NCBI GenBank assembly: GCA_938004315.1
Contig: CALKWG010000490.1
Span: forward strand, 1-7,717
DNA from: an uncultured Spirochaetaceae bacterium
GTDB taxonomy: Bacteria > Spirochaetota > Spirochaetia > Treponematales > UBA12059
Length of the DNA: 7,717 nucleotides
Reading direction: 5' to 3'
Positions 1 through 6,160 of this stretch are shown piece by piece (position 1 is the first letter of the stretch; every line of letters starts with the position of its first letter). The notes below the pieces were generated by a model. It did no database searches. It was not told the DNA's origin and saw nothing but the letters and a program-made list of their open reading frames with translations. A program made the translations under genes and the position numbers.

Positions 1-970
1 CGAGCAGGGTCAGGTTCAAAGGCCGCGCCAGGCTTTCGAAGCGCTCGGAGAAGCGGCCCGCCGAACGGGAGGCGTACGACGTGGCCAGGTAGAGGCAGAA
101 GTACACGAGGCCCACGACCAGGGCCGAGCGCTCCTGGTCCCCCCATGCCAGCAGGACGGGAAGGCTCAGGGCCAAGCCCGCCAGCAGGGGCTGCAGGTAG
201 TCCTTAGCGGCCTTGTAGTACCCGGTATAGAGCGCTTGATTCGAGATGGCTCGAAGCACGAACAGATCCTTGAAGCTCGAGGCGAAGGCCTTCATGACGT
301 GCTTAAACTCGCCGAGCACGGGATGTCTGTCGTCGGTCGACACCCCGGCCGACTCCGCCCGTAGGCGCGCCGCCCGCCGCGGGCCGTCCAGGCTGGCGGG
401 GTAACTCATCATAAGGAAGAGATCTAAAACGTAGGGGATGAGCGTAAAGAGGAAGACGATCCTATACTCGCCGTGCCAGATCACCAAGGCCGCCGCTATA
501 AGCGACGAGAGCGCCGCGCCGCGCTGGCTCCAGGACCGGGTGTGGCCGTAGTAGTGCGTCTTCTGATCGGCCCAGCCCTTCAGCTTCAGGTAATCGAAGA
601 TCATCGCCTTGTGCGTACCCGTACGGAACGCGTCGCCGAAGGCGAAGACCGCCATGGCGACCACGAGGACCGCGTAGCCCCTGGCTAGATAAAATACCAG
701 GAACGAGGCGATATAAGCCGCGAAGGACGCGATCATGGTGCGTCGCCGACCCAAGGCGTCCGCCATGATGCCCGAGGGGATCTCCATCAGGTTGATCATG
801 AGCTCGCGGATGGCGTAGAGCCCCCCGATCTGTACGTAGGACAGGCCTTTATCCAGGAACATGAGCACCATGAAGGGGTCGAAAAAGCGCAGGTCCTTCA
901 GGAAGCCGTAGGCGCAGAACTTGTAATACTGTAGATCGCGCTCGAAGCGCTCGGCGGCGGGTTTAAGCAT
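1..970 (-). CDS. MFS transporter, N-terminal part (truncated by window edge)
   Basis: This reading frame is open from an ATG at 970 down to the left edge and gives 323 residues; the C-terminal part lies outside the window. It is an inner-membrane secondary transporter of the major facilitator superfamily. The family call rests on the loop 2-3 'motif A', visible as GIMADALGRRR at residues 67-77 (GxxxDxxGRRR), with hydrophobic helices around residues 31-60, 80-97, 99-115, 151-165, 170-188, 260-276 and 283-298. The first six helices are followed by a hydrophilic central loop at about 190-235, as expected for the 6+6 MFS fold. The substrate cannot be read from the sequence. An in-frame TAA 13 codons upstream limits the start to this ATG or a TTG at 1006. 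Neither has a purine-rich Shine-Dalgarno, so the ATG is chosen by default. It is transcribed divergently from the surface-repeat gene at 1139. Confidence 0.85.
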   Translation of the reverse strand, partial: MLKPAAERFERDLQYYKFCAYGFLKDLRFFDPFMVLMFLDKGLSYVQIGGLYAIRELMINLMEIPSGIMADALGRRRTMIASFAAYIASFLVFYLARGYAVLVVAMAVFAFGDAFRTGTHKAMIFDYLKLKGWADQKTHYYGHTRSWSQRGAALSSLIAAALVIWHGEYRIVFLFTLIPYVLDLFLMMSYPASLDGPRRAARLRAESAGVSTDDRHPVLGEFKHVMKAFASSFKDLFVLRAISNQALYTGYYKAAKDYLQPLLAGLALSLPVLLAWGDQERSALVVGLVYFCLYLATSYASRSAGRFSERFESLARPLNLTLL

Positions 971-1030
971 GAATGCCAGTATCGCCCGAGCGCGTCCGGA
1001 GGTCAATTACAGGGAGAAATTCGATAAAAA

Positions 1031-1059
1031 AGTATATTTCTGCGGCGAAGGCTTTTGAA
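1031..1059 (-). promoter_or_regulatory. predicted sigma70-type promoter for the MFS gene
   Basis: On the minus strand TTCAAA (1059-1054, 4 of 6 matches to the -35 consensus) and TATACT (1036-1031, 5 of 6 to the -10 consensus) are separated by 17 nt. Transcription would start near 1024 and leave a leader of about 54 nt before the ATG at 970. The -35 bases overlap those of the plus-strand promoter. The call is by pattern only. Confidence 0.4.
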
Positions 1060-1082
1060 ATGCGAAACGGGCGCGGTATATT
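1055..1082 (+). promoter_or_regulatory. predicted sigma70-type promoter for the surface-repeat gene
   Basis: TTGAAA (1055-1060) and TATATT (1077-1082) each match the sigma70 consensus at 5 of 6 positions and are 16 nt apart, in the most AT-rich patch of an otherwise GC-rich window. The expected start near 1089 leaves a leader of about 50 nt before the ATG at 1139. The promoter also shows that the long open frame starting at the TTG at 1055 is not the true start, because that TTG lies inside the -35 box. Confidence 0.55.
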
Positions 1083-1138
1083 CGCCATCGATGCGCTCCG
1101 TAGGAGGCATATACATACACTCGCCATGGGGAGTGACC

Positions 1139-2368
1139 ATGAAACGATTTGTAAGCTGCTTCGTAGCGGCGGCCGTCTGCGCTAGCGCGGGACTGTTCGC
1201 CCAAGACGCCGGGAACGACGAGTACGTCCTTGAGCAGGCTAGGCGCGAGTACCAAGCCTCAGGCTCAAGCTCCAGCCAGACGGCTCCCGCCGCCTCGGCC
1301 TCGAACGCCGATAACGCCGCCCCGCAACCCTTCATCACCATCACCGTGAACCGCCCCGAGCGGCCCGCGAGCCGAGAGTCCGGCGATGAACGGCGCTACC
1401 CCTATACGCCCTTCGTGCTGTCGGTCGTGCCGGGCATCTCCGCGCCCATGGGCGTCTGGGATACCTCGATGGCCTTGGGCTGGATAGGCTCCGTGACCGG
1501 CTCGGTGGACGGCTTCGCCGCCGCCGGCGCCTTCAACATCGGCCTCGGGACGGTGAACGGCTTCCAGGGCGCGGGCGTTTTTAACATCGCCAAGGACGTG
1601 AACGGCTTCCAGGGCGCCGGCGTCTTCAATATCGCCGAGGACGTAGCCTTCGCCCAGGGCGCCGGCGTCTTCAACATCGCACGGCGGGTAAGCGGCGTAC
1701 AGGCCGCCGGCGTCTTCAACGTCGCCGACGAGCTGGACGGCGTGCAGGCCGCGGGCGTCATCAACGTGGCCGGCAAGGCCAAGGGCCTCATGATCGCGCC
1801 CATCAACGTGGCCGATAGCCTGGACGGCGTCGCCATCGGCTTCCTGAACTTCATAGCCGACGGCATCAACGACCTGGCCGTCGACTATCAGTTCGCCACC
1901 GATACGGCCTACCTGACCTACCGAACCGGCACCCGCGCGCTCTACGCCGTGGCCTACGCCGGCCTCCCGGGCCAGCGCATAGCCGACGGATTCCAGTCCA
2001 TAGACGGCCTCTCCGCCGGCTTCGGCCTGGGCCGCCGCGTGCGCTTCCTCTTCCTCTCGGCCGATATCGAGGCGGCCGCGGAGCTGCCCGTGGACCCGGC
2101 GTCATGGAGCGCGGCGGCGGCCGCGGACGATCCGCGCCTCCTGGGGCTGGACCGCGCCTTCGGTAGCCTTCGGGTCTCCTTCGGCTTCGGCGGTAGGAAG
2201 AACCTGGGGCTCTACATGGGCGTCAAGACCGACATAGCGCCGGCCGGAGCTGGCCTCGTGCCCGAGCACCTGCGCGCCGCCTGGGGCGAGCCCTCGGCGG
2301 AGGCCATAACCCTCTTCGGGGAACGCTTCGAACTATGGCCCAAGTTCTTTATGGGCTTCCGCTTCTAA
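1139..2368 (+). CDS. secreted surface/outer-membrane protein with about eight 15-residue repeats (LA_2272-like)
   Basis: A 409-residue exported protein of unknown function. The ATG at 1139 is preferred over upstream in-frame starts because GGGGAG (1128-1133) sits 5 nt before it and a clean Sec signal peptide follows: MKR, a hydrophobic core, and probable cleavage after A21 (GLFA|QD). Residues 40-88 are a low-complexity Ser/Ala/Pro-rich linker. Residues 123-241 are tandem units of 14-16 residues with the core GFQGAGVFNIA. The rest (about 245-409) has alternating hydrophobic stretches and ends in FMGFRF; a C-terminal Phe is typical of outer-membrane beta-barrels. Repeats of the form G-x-Q-x-A-G-x-x-N-[IV]-A resemble the LA_2272 surface-repeat family known from Leptospira; this match is from memory of the family style and needs a profile search. 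No lipobox is seen, so it is not an obvious lipoprotein. It is followed by a FecR-domain gene 71 nt downstream. Confidence 0.8.
   Translation: MKRFVSCFVAAAVCASAGLFAQDAGNDEYVLEQARREYQASGSSSSQTAPAASASNADNAAPQPFITITVNRPERPASRESGDERRYPYTPFVLSVVPGISAPMGVWDTSMALGWIGSVTGSVDGFAAAGAFNIGLGTVNGFQGAGVFNIAKDVNGFQGAGVFNIAEDVAFAQGAGVFNIARRVSGVQAAGVFNVADELDGVQAAGVINVAGKAKGLMIAPINVADSLDGVAIGFLNFIADGINDLAVDYQFATDTAYLTYRTGTRALYAVAYAGLPGQRIADGFQSIDGLSAGFGLGRRVRFLFLSADIEAAAELPVDPASWSAAAAADDPRLLGLDRAFGSLRVSFGFGGRKNLGLYMGVKTDIAPAGAGLVPEHLRAAWGEPSAEAITLFGERFELWPKFFMGFRF
1505..1861 (+). repeat. tandem coding repeat, period about 45 bp (15 residues)
   Basis: Eight in-frame units start at residues 123, 139, 154, 169, 184, 199, 214 and 228 of the surface protein, with lengths 16, 15, 15, 15, 15, 15, 14 and 14. 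The central units share [VL]-x-G-[FV]-Q-x-A-G-V-[FI]-N-[IV]-A. Units 2 and 3 are nearly identical in protein (one residue apart, K versus E) and similar in DNA, suggesting fairly recent duplication. The edge units are diverged. The regular Gly, Asn and beta-branched residues suggest stacked short beta-strands. Confidence 0.85.
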
Positions 2369-2374
2369 ACGCGC

Positions 2375-2380
2375 TATACT
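2375..2380 (+). promoter_or_regulatory. possible -10 element ahead of the FecR gene
   Basis: TATACT matches the -10 consensus at 5 of 6 positions and lies 6 nt after the surface-protein stop codon. I see no acceptable -35 at 15-19 nt upstream, nor an extended -10 TG. If it is real, the transcript would start near 2387 and carry the 2396-2417 hairpin in its leader. Confidence 0.2.
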
Positions 2381-2395
2381 AGCTGTCGAAAGCGG

Positions 2396-2417
2396 GCGGC
2401 GCCCCTAGGGGCGCCGC
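2396..2417. terminator. perfect 22-bp GC-rich palindrome, possible terminator hairpin
   Basis: A perfect self-complementary 22-bp sequence centred on CCTAGG lies 27 nt after the surface-protein stop and 22 nt before the FecR ATG. As RNA it gives a 9-bp stem with a CTAG loop, extendable by G-U pairs. It has no following T-run (TTCCCTATAAAG comes next), so an intrinsic terminator is only one reading. It could also be a partial terminator, an mRNA-stabilising hairpin or a protein-binding palindrome. Confidence 0.4.
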
Positions 2418-2439
2418 TTCCCTATAAAGGAGCTGAACC

Positions 2440-3573
2440 ATGACCAGAACAGCGCGCCGCGGCCTAGCCGCCGCCCTCGCCTTGGCCCTCGGCGCCGCCG
2501 CGACGGCCGCCGCCCAGGCTCCCCAACCCTTCGGCAGCATCGACTTCGTCGAGGGCAACGCCACCGTCACCCGCGGCAACCGCCTCCTCGGCGACGCGAA
2601 TATAGGCGACGAGCTGTACCCCGACGACCTTATCCGCACCGCCGGCGACGGCGTCGTGGTCATAGCCCTGGGGCGGGCCACGGGCATGCGCGGCACCCTG
2701 ACCGTACGCCCGCGCTCCGTGGCGTACCTACGCCTGGCCCCCGGCGACGGCGGTCCGCGCGGCGGCATAGAGCTCATAGCCGGGCAGATCGCGTCCAAGA
2801 TGAACAAGATCGCCGGCAATCCCAGCTTTACCGTTACCACGGAAACCGCCGTCATGGGCGTGCGCGGCACCGCCTTCGGCGTCGCCGCCTCGGTGAACGG
2901 CGGCATACTCATCACCTGCTCCGAAGGCGAGGTCGAGGCCCGCGACGGGCAGACCAGGGTGGCCGTGCCCGCCGGCAATGCGGCGGAGCGCAAGCCCTCC
3001 GAGCGCCTGCGCGTCCTGCCCATCCGGCTGTCGAGCCCCGAGGAGTTCGAGCGCCGCTGGATAGCCGACGAGATCGAGGCCTTCAAGGCCGCCCCCGCCC
3101 GCGCCTTAGCCGACCTCATCGAGCGATATACCGAGCTCAACCGACGCTTCGCCGAGGCCATGGATCCCCTGCAGCGAAGCGAGATCCTGAACAAGTGGCT
3201 CCGCGAGGACGCCGCCGGCCAGGTCCCGCGCTCCAACGATCCGGCGGTCATGCGCGAGAAGCGCGAGCTCATCGGGCTCATCCTCGAGGCGCGCAAGATC
3301 CTCTTCATCTTCGAGCGCATCTACTACCGGCTCGACCAGATAGAGGGCCTGGTCCTCGGTACGCCCGCCGAGCGCGCCTTGATCCGCCCCGGCCTTAGCG
3401 CCGGCGACTTCCTGCGGCGCTTCAGGCAGGAAGCGCCGGTCTTGGAGCGGCTCATGCTCCTCTTTAGGCAGGCTGAGCGCCTATATACCCTGCGCAACCA
3501 GGACGGCGCCGGCTTCTCAGGCCTAGGCGGCTCGGATGATTTCTTCGGCTCGAACGACGGCTGGGATTTCTAG
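2440..3573 (+). CDS. secreted FecR-domain protein
   Basis: A 377-residue protein with a Sec signal peptide (MTRTARR, an Ala/Leu core, cleavage near ATAAA|Q at 25-26). The FecR fold spans about residues 32-178: a start like FGSIDFVEGNATVTRG, a middle D-D-L-I-R-T-A-G-D-G segment (62-71), and the diagnostic VMGVRGTAFGV at 138-148. This is the FecR-type domain found in many secreted proteins; here it lacks the cytoplasmic anti-sigma helix and the transmembrane segment of true FecR, and no sigma factor gene is adjacent. It is therefore probably a periplasmic or surface protein, not a sigma regulator. Residues 200-350 are charged and mostly helical by composition. The last 15 residues are an Asp/Gly/Phe/Trp-rich tail ending in GWDF. 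AAAGGAG (2426-2432) lies 7 nt before the ATG and supports the start. The function of the helical part is not recognised. Confidence 0.85.
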   Translation: MTRTARRGLAAALALALGAAATAAAQAPQPFGSIDFVEGNATVTRGNRLLGDANIGDELYPDDLIRTAGDGVVVIALGRATGMRGTLTVRPRSVAYLRLAPGDGGPRGGIELIAGQIASKMNKIAGNPSFTVTTETAVMGVRGTAFGVAASVNGGILITCSEGEVEARDGQTRVAVPAGNAAERKPSERLRVLPIRLSSPEEFERRWIADEIEAFKAAPARALADLIERYTELNRRFAEAMDPLQRSEILNKWLREDAAGQVPRSNDPAVMREKRELIGLILEARKILFIFERIYYRLDQIEGLVLGTPAERALIRPGLSAGDFLRRFRQEAPVLERLMLLFRQAERLYTLRNQDGAGFSGLGGSDDFFGSNDGWDF

Positions 3574-3606
3574 GCGCGGGCCCGGCTTCAGCCCCGCTTA
3601 AGCGCG

Positions 3607-3640
3607 CGGCGGCGATATCGCATTGACGATTTCGCCGCCG
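3607..3640. other. hairpin in the FecR-sensor gap
   Basis: Bases 3607-3615 pair perfectly with 3632-3640 (9 bp). After one T-T mismatch, ATCG (3617-3620) pairs with CGAT (3627-3630) around a 6-nt loop. No T-run follows. It sits 33 nt after the FecR stop and 17 nt before the sensor ATG, so it could weaken read-through from the FecR gene or control translation of the sensor. Which one cannot be told from sequence. Confidence 0.45.
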
Positions 3641-3652
3641 CCGATACATACT
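3623..3652 (+). promoter_or_regulatory. weak possible promoter immediately before the sensor gene
   Basis: TTGACG (3623-3628) and CATACT (3647-3652) are 18 nt apart. They match the consensus at 5 of 6 and 4 of 6 positions. Transcription would begin at about 3658-3660, on the start codon itself, giving a leaderless mRNA. This would fit the poor ribosome site (GAGG only one base before the ATG), but the elements overlap the 3607-3640 hairpin and the call is weak. Confidence 0.25.
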
Positions 3653-3657
3653 GAGGC

Positions 3658-4953
3658 ATGAGCGGGCTTGATTTCCAGCAGCTACTCTTCATCGTCCTAG
3701 CGCCCGCCTGCTCGGTCTTCCTCGTCATCCTCATATCGCGCGTCGTTCCCAACCTGAAAGAATCGCGTAACCGCGCCTTCCTGGCCCTCGTGATCGCCGA
3801 CATGGGCTGGCTCTTGGCCAATTGGCTCGAGGCGCTCTGGCCCACGCGCGAGGGCACCATGTTCCTTATGAAGCTCGCCTACGTCTTCATCGCGACCCTG
3901 CCCGTGGCCTGGCTCGAATACTCCCTGGCGACCGCGGGTAGGCGCGGCCGCGCCAAGGCCGCGCGCGTCGCCATACTGCTCATCATACCGGCCGTAACCG
4001 TGGGCATGGCCTTCACGAACGACTACCACGGGCTCCTCTGGTCCGGCTATTCCTTCAGCAGGGTCCTGGGGCTACCCTTCCTGAGCGCCGAATTCGGGCC
4101 CTGGTTCTGGATACACGCGCTCTACTCGTACGCCCTCGTGGCGGTCGGCGCCGGCATAGTCCTGGACGCGTACCGCGGCCTGGCGCGCAGCCTCAAGGGA
4201 CAGGCCAAGCTCAGCGTAGCCGCGGTCGCCCTGCCCTTGGCCTATAACATCGCCTACGTGACCGGGATCCTCTCGTTCATACGAAAAGATTATACCTCTA
4301 TCATCTTCTCCGTATCGGCCGCCCTGTTCGCCTTCGCCTCCGACCGCTACGGCCTTTTCTCGATCGTGCCCATAGCCCGCTCCACCCTCTTCGACTCGCT
4401 GCGCAGCGCCGTCTTCGTCCTGAACGACGAGGGACGCATCCTGGACGCCAACGCGGCCGCCCGGGAGCTCTGCCCGGGCGTCGAGCCGGTCGGCCTCATA
4501 GCCGCGCAGGTCAAGCCGCTCGAGCTCGTCGCCCGCTCGCTATCCAAGGCCGGCCCTTGGGAGGCGGACGTAGCGGTCGATACCCCCTTCGGGCGGCGGC
4601 CGCACGAGCTATCATGCAAGCCCCTGCAGGACGAGAAAGGCAGGCGGGTCGGCGTGATCGTCAGCCTGCACGACGTCGCCGTACGCTACGAGCTGGTCAA
4701 GGAGACGAGCGCCCTCGTCTCGGCGTCTATGCGCGATCCGCTGACGGCGGCCGACAAGAGCCTGCCCCTGTGCTCGGGCTGCCATAAGGCGCGCGGGAAG
4801 GAAGGCGCCTGGCAGCCCCTGCCCCTGGTCCTACAAGAGCGTTACGGCATCATGGTGACCCATGGGCTCTGCCCCGACTGCCTGCCGCGTTACGCGGCGG
4901 GGGCCGCGCGCGACGATGAGAAAGCGAGATCGCATGACGAGCATGAACTTTAG
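3658..4953 (+). CDS. seven-TM sensor with PAS domain and C-terminal zinc-ribbon-like module, no kinase domain
   Basis: A 431-residue inner-membrane protein. Seven hydrophobic segments lie at about 8-30, 38-58, 68-88, 102-120, 148-170, 184-206 and 213-227. The arrangement and the NDYHGLLW segment (121-128) match the N-terminal 7TM region of histidine kinases (His_kinase_N7TM). A PAS domain follows at about 246-341 (FDSLRSAVFVLNDEGRILDAN). The C-terminus holds C372-x2-C375 and C405-x2-C408 in a context (LPLCSGCHK ... HGLCPDC) that recurs at the ends of PAS-containing signalling proteins and probably binds a metal. There is no H-box, ATPase, GGDEF, EAL or methyl-accepting domain, and the protein ends in a normal charged tail. 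Its output must therefore be a partner protein. The ATG is the only one before the first TM helix; the GAGG before it is too close to act as a good Shine-Dalgarno. It overlaps the dehydrogenase gene by 20 nt. Confidence 0.85.
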   Translation: MSGLDFQQLLFIVLAPACSVFLVILISRVVPNLKESRNRAFLALVIADMGWLLANWLEALWPTREGTMFLMKLAYVFIATLPVAWLEYSLATAGRRGRAKAARVAILLIIPAVTVGMAFTNDYHGLLWSGYSFSRVLGLPFLSAEFGPWFWIHALYSYALVAVGAGIVLDAYRGLARSLKGQAKLSVAAVALPLAYNIAYVTGILSFIRKDYTSIIFSVSAALFAFASDRYGLFSIVPIARSTLFDSLRSAVFVLNDEGRILDANAAARELCPGVEPVGLIAAQVKPLELVARSLSKAGPWEADVAVDTPFGRRPHELSCKPLQDEKGRRVGVIVSLHDVAVRYELVKETSALVSASMRDPLTAADKSLPLCSGCHKARGKEGAWQPLPLVLQERYGIMVTHGLCPDCLPRYAAGAARDDEKARSHDEHEL

Positions 4954-6127
4954 CTTCCGCTGCCCCACCAGGCTCGAGTTCGGCCCGGGTGCCGTACGCC
5001 GCGCCGGCGAGCTCCTCAAGGGCCTAGGCCTCGATTCCGTCTTGCTCGTCTGCGGCTCGGGGCCGACTAAAACCAGCGCCGGCTACGAAGCGCTCAAGGC
5101 CTCGCTCCGGGCGGCCGGCGTCGCCTACGGCGAATTCGCCCGCGTCACCCCCGACCCCGACGACGCCCTCGTCGGCCAGGCCGCGGCCCAGGCCTTGGCC
5201 GAAGGGCGCCGTTGCCTGCTGGCCTACGGCGGGGGCAGCCCCATAGACTGCGCCAAGAGCGCCGCCCTCGTCTCAGCCAACGCCGAAGGGGCCGGCGGCG
5301 ATGCCCCCGGCATCTTAGACTACCTATACGGGCGGGCCCAGCCCGCGAAGCCCGCCTTCCCGATCATAGCCGTGCCGACGACGGCGGGGACCGGCAGCGA
5401 GATGAGCGCCGCCGCCGTCACCACCGACGCGGCCGCCAAGCGTAAGCTGGGCTACTCGCACGACTCCTTCTTCCCGGCCGTCGCCCTGATCGATCCCGAG
5501 CTGCACCTTTCCATGCCGCCCTCCGTGACCGCGGCCACCGGCATGGACGCGCTCACGCACGTCGTCGAGTCGTACTTGTCCTTAGGCGCGAACCCGGCCA
5601 GCGACGCCGTCAATTTGCGCTGCGCCGAGCTCATCGGCGGCTCTCTCGCGCGCGCCTACGAGAAGGGCGGCGACCTGGAGGCGCGGGCGGACATGGCGGC
5701 CGCCTCGGCCCTGGCCGGCGCGGCCTTCAGCAACACGGGCCTGGGCATGGTCCACGGCTTCGCCCACCCGGTGGGGGCGCGCCACGGCGTGGCGCACGGG
5801 AGCGCCAACGCCGTCATCCTGCCCTTCGTGCTCGCGGCCATGGAAGGCGCCGCCGGGGCGCGCATGCGGCGCCTGGCCGAGGCCTTCGCGCCAGGGCGCG
5901 CGCAGGCCGGCCTTCCGCGCCTCGCGGCCGAGCTCGGGGCCGCCTTAGGCATAGCGACGAGCCTCCGGGCCCTCGGCATAGGCGAGGCGGACCTGGACGC
6001 GATACTAGCGGACGCCCTCTCCTACCGCATGCGGCCGCGGAGCCCCCGCGCCTTCAGCGACGCGGAGCTCAAAGCGCTGCTATGGGCCGCCTGGGAAGGC
6101 GACCTGAAGGCGGCCGCCGCCCTCTGA
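4934..6127 (+). CDS. iron-containing alcohol dehydrogenase family protein
   Basis: A 397-residue cytoplasmic NAD(P)-dependent oxidoreductase of the group III (Fe-ADH) family, full length for the family. The Rossmann-like part carries GGGSPIDCAK (99-108) and TTAGTGSEM (149-157), both nucleotide-binding landmarks. The C-terminal helical part carries the metal ligands D205, H209 (GMDALTH), H274 (GMVHGFAHP) and H288 (VAHGSANAVILP). Their spacing of 4, 65 and 14 equals that of D194/H198/H263/H277 in E. coli FucO, so the site looks intact. The substrate is not predictable; butanol dehydrogenase-like or other short-chain aldehyde/alcohol activity is possible. The start at 4934 is chosen because homologous sequence begins right after it (MNFSFRCPTRLEFGPGA) and GCGAGA lies 4 nt upstream. 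The ATG at 4943 is an alternative, and the longer upstream frame is an overlap shadow. The 20-nt overlap with the sensor gene suggests translational coupling. Confidence 0.92.
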   Translation: MTSMNFSFRCPTRLEFGPGAVRRAGELLKGLGLDSVLLVCGSGPTKTSAGYEALKASLRAAGVAYGEFARVTPDPDDALVGQAAAQALAEGRRCLLAYGGGSPIDCAKSAALVSANAEGAGGDAPGILDYLYGRAQPAKPAFPIIAVPTTAGTGSEMSAAAVTTDAAAKRKLGYSHDSFFPAVALIDPELHLSMPPSVTAATGMDALTHVVESYLSLGANPASDAVNLRCAELIGGSLARAYEKGGDLEARADMAAASALAGAAFSNTGLGMVHGFAHPVGARHGVAHGSANAVILPFVLAAMEGAAGARMRRLAEAFAPGRAQAGLPRLAAELGAALGIATSLRALGIGEADLDAILADALSYRMRPRSPRAFSDAELKALLWAAWEGDLKAAAAL

Positions 6128-6136
6128 GCCGCGCAG

Positions 6137-6152
6137 CCGGCGGCGCCGCCGG
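6137..6152. terminator. perfect 16-bp GC palindrome after the dehydrogenase, possible bidirectional terminator
   Basis: This self-complementary 16-bp sequence, all G and C, starts 10 nt after the dehydrogenase stop and lies between two convergent genes. It can fold to a 6-bp stem with a GCGC loop in either transcript. There is no T-run on either side, so intrinsic termination is uncertain; position is the main support. Confidence 0.35.
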
Positions 6153-6160
6153 GGACTCCC

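Noticed and set aside
1055..1138. Upstream TTG/ATG extensions of the surface protein
   Set aside because: The TTG lies in the predicted -35 box, and the extension would bury the signal peptide 28 residues inside the protein.
1101..1185. TAGGAGG at 1101-1107 followed by a short frame from ATG 1126 to 1185, as a possible leader peptide
   Set aside because: The spacing from AGGAGG to that ATG is 18 nt, too long for initiation. The GGGGAG at 1128-1133 serves the overlapping ATG at 1139, which has a signal peptide.
1402..1869. 155-codon minus-strand open frame opposite the surface-repeat region
   Set aside because: It mirrors the repeats of the plus-strand gene, has Pro/Ala/Thr-rich periodic composition and no start context. 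It is an antisense shadow common in GC-rich DNA.
2379..3320. 313-codon minus-strand open frame opposite the FecR gene
   Set aside because: Its composition (Arg/Ser/Pro/Ala) has no domain or TM pattern, while the opposite strand encodes a clear FecR domain with signal peptide and ribosome site.
4862..4933. 24-residue N-terminal extension of the dehydrogenase
   Set aside because: It lies wholly inside the sensor coding region, is Arg-rich and unlike Fe-ADH N-termini. The family sequence begins after the ATG at 4934.
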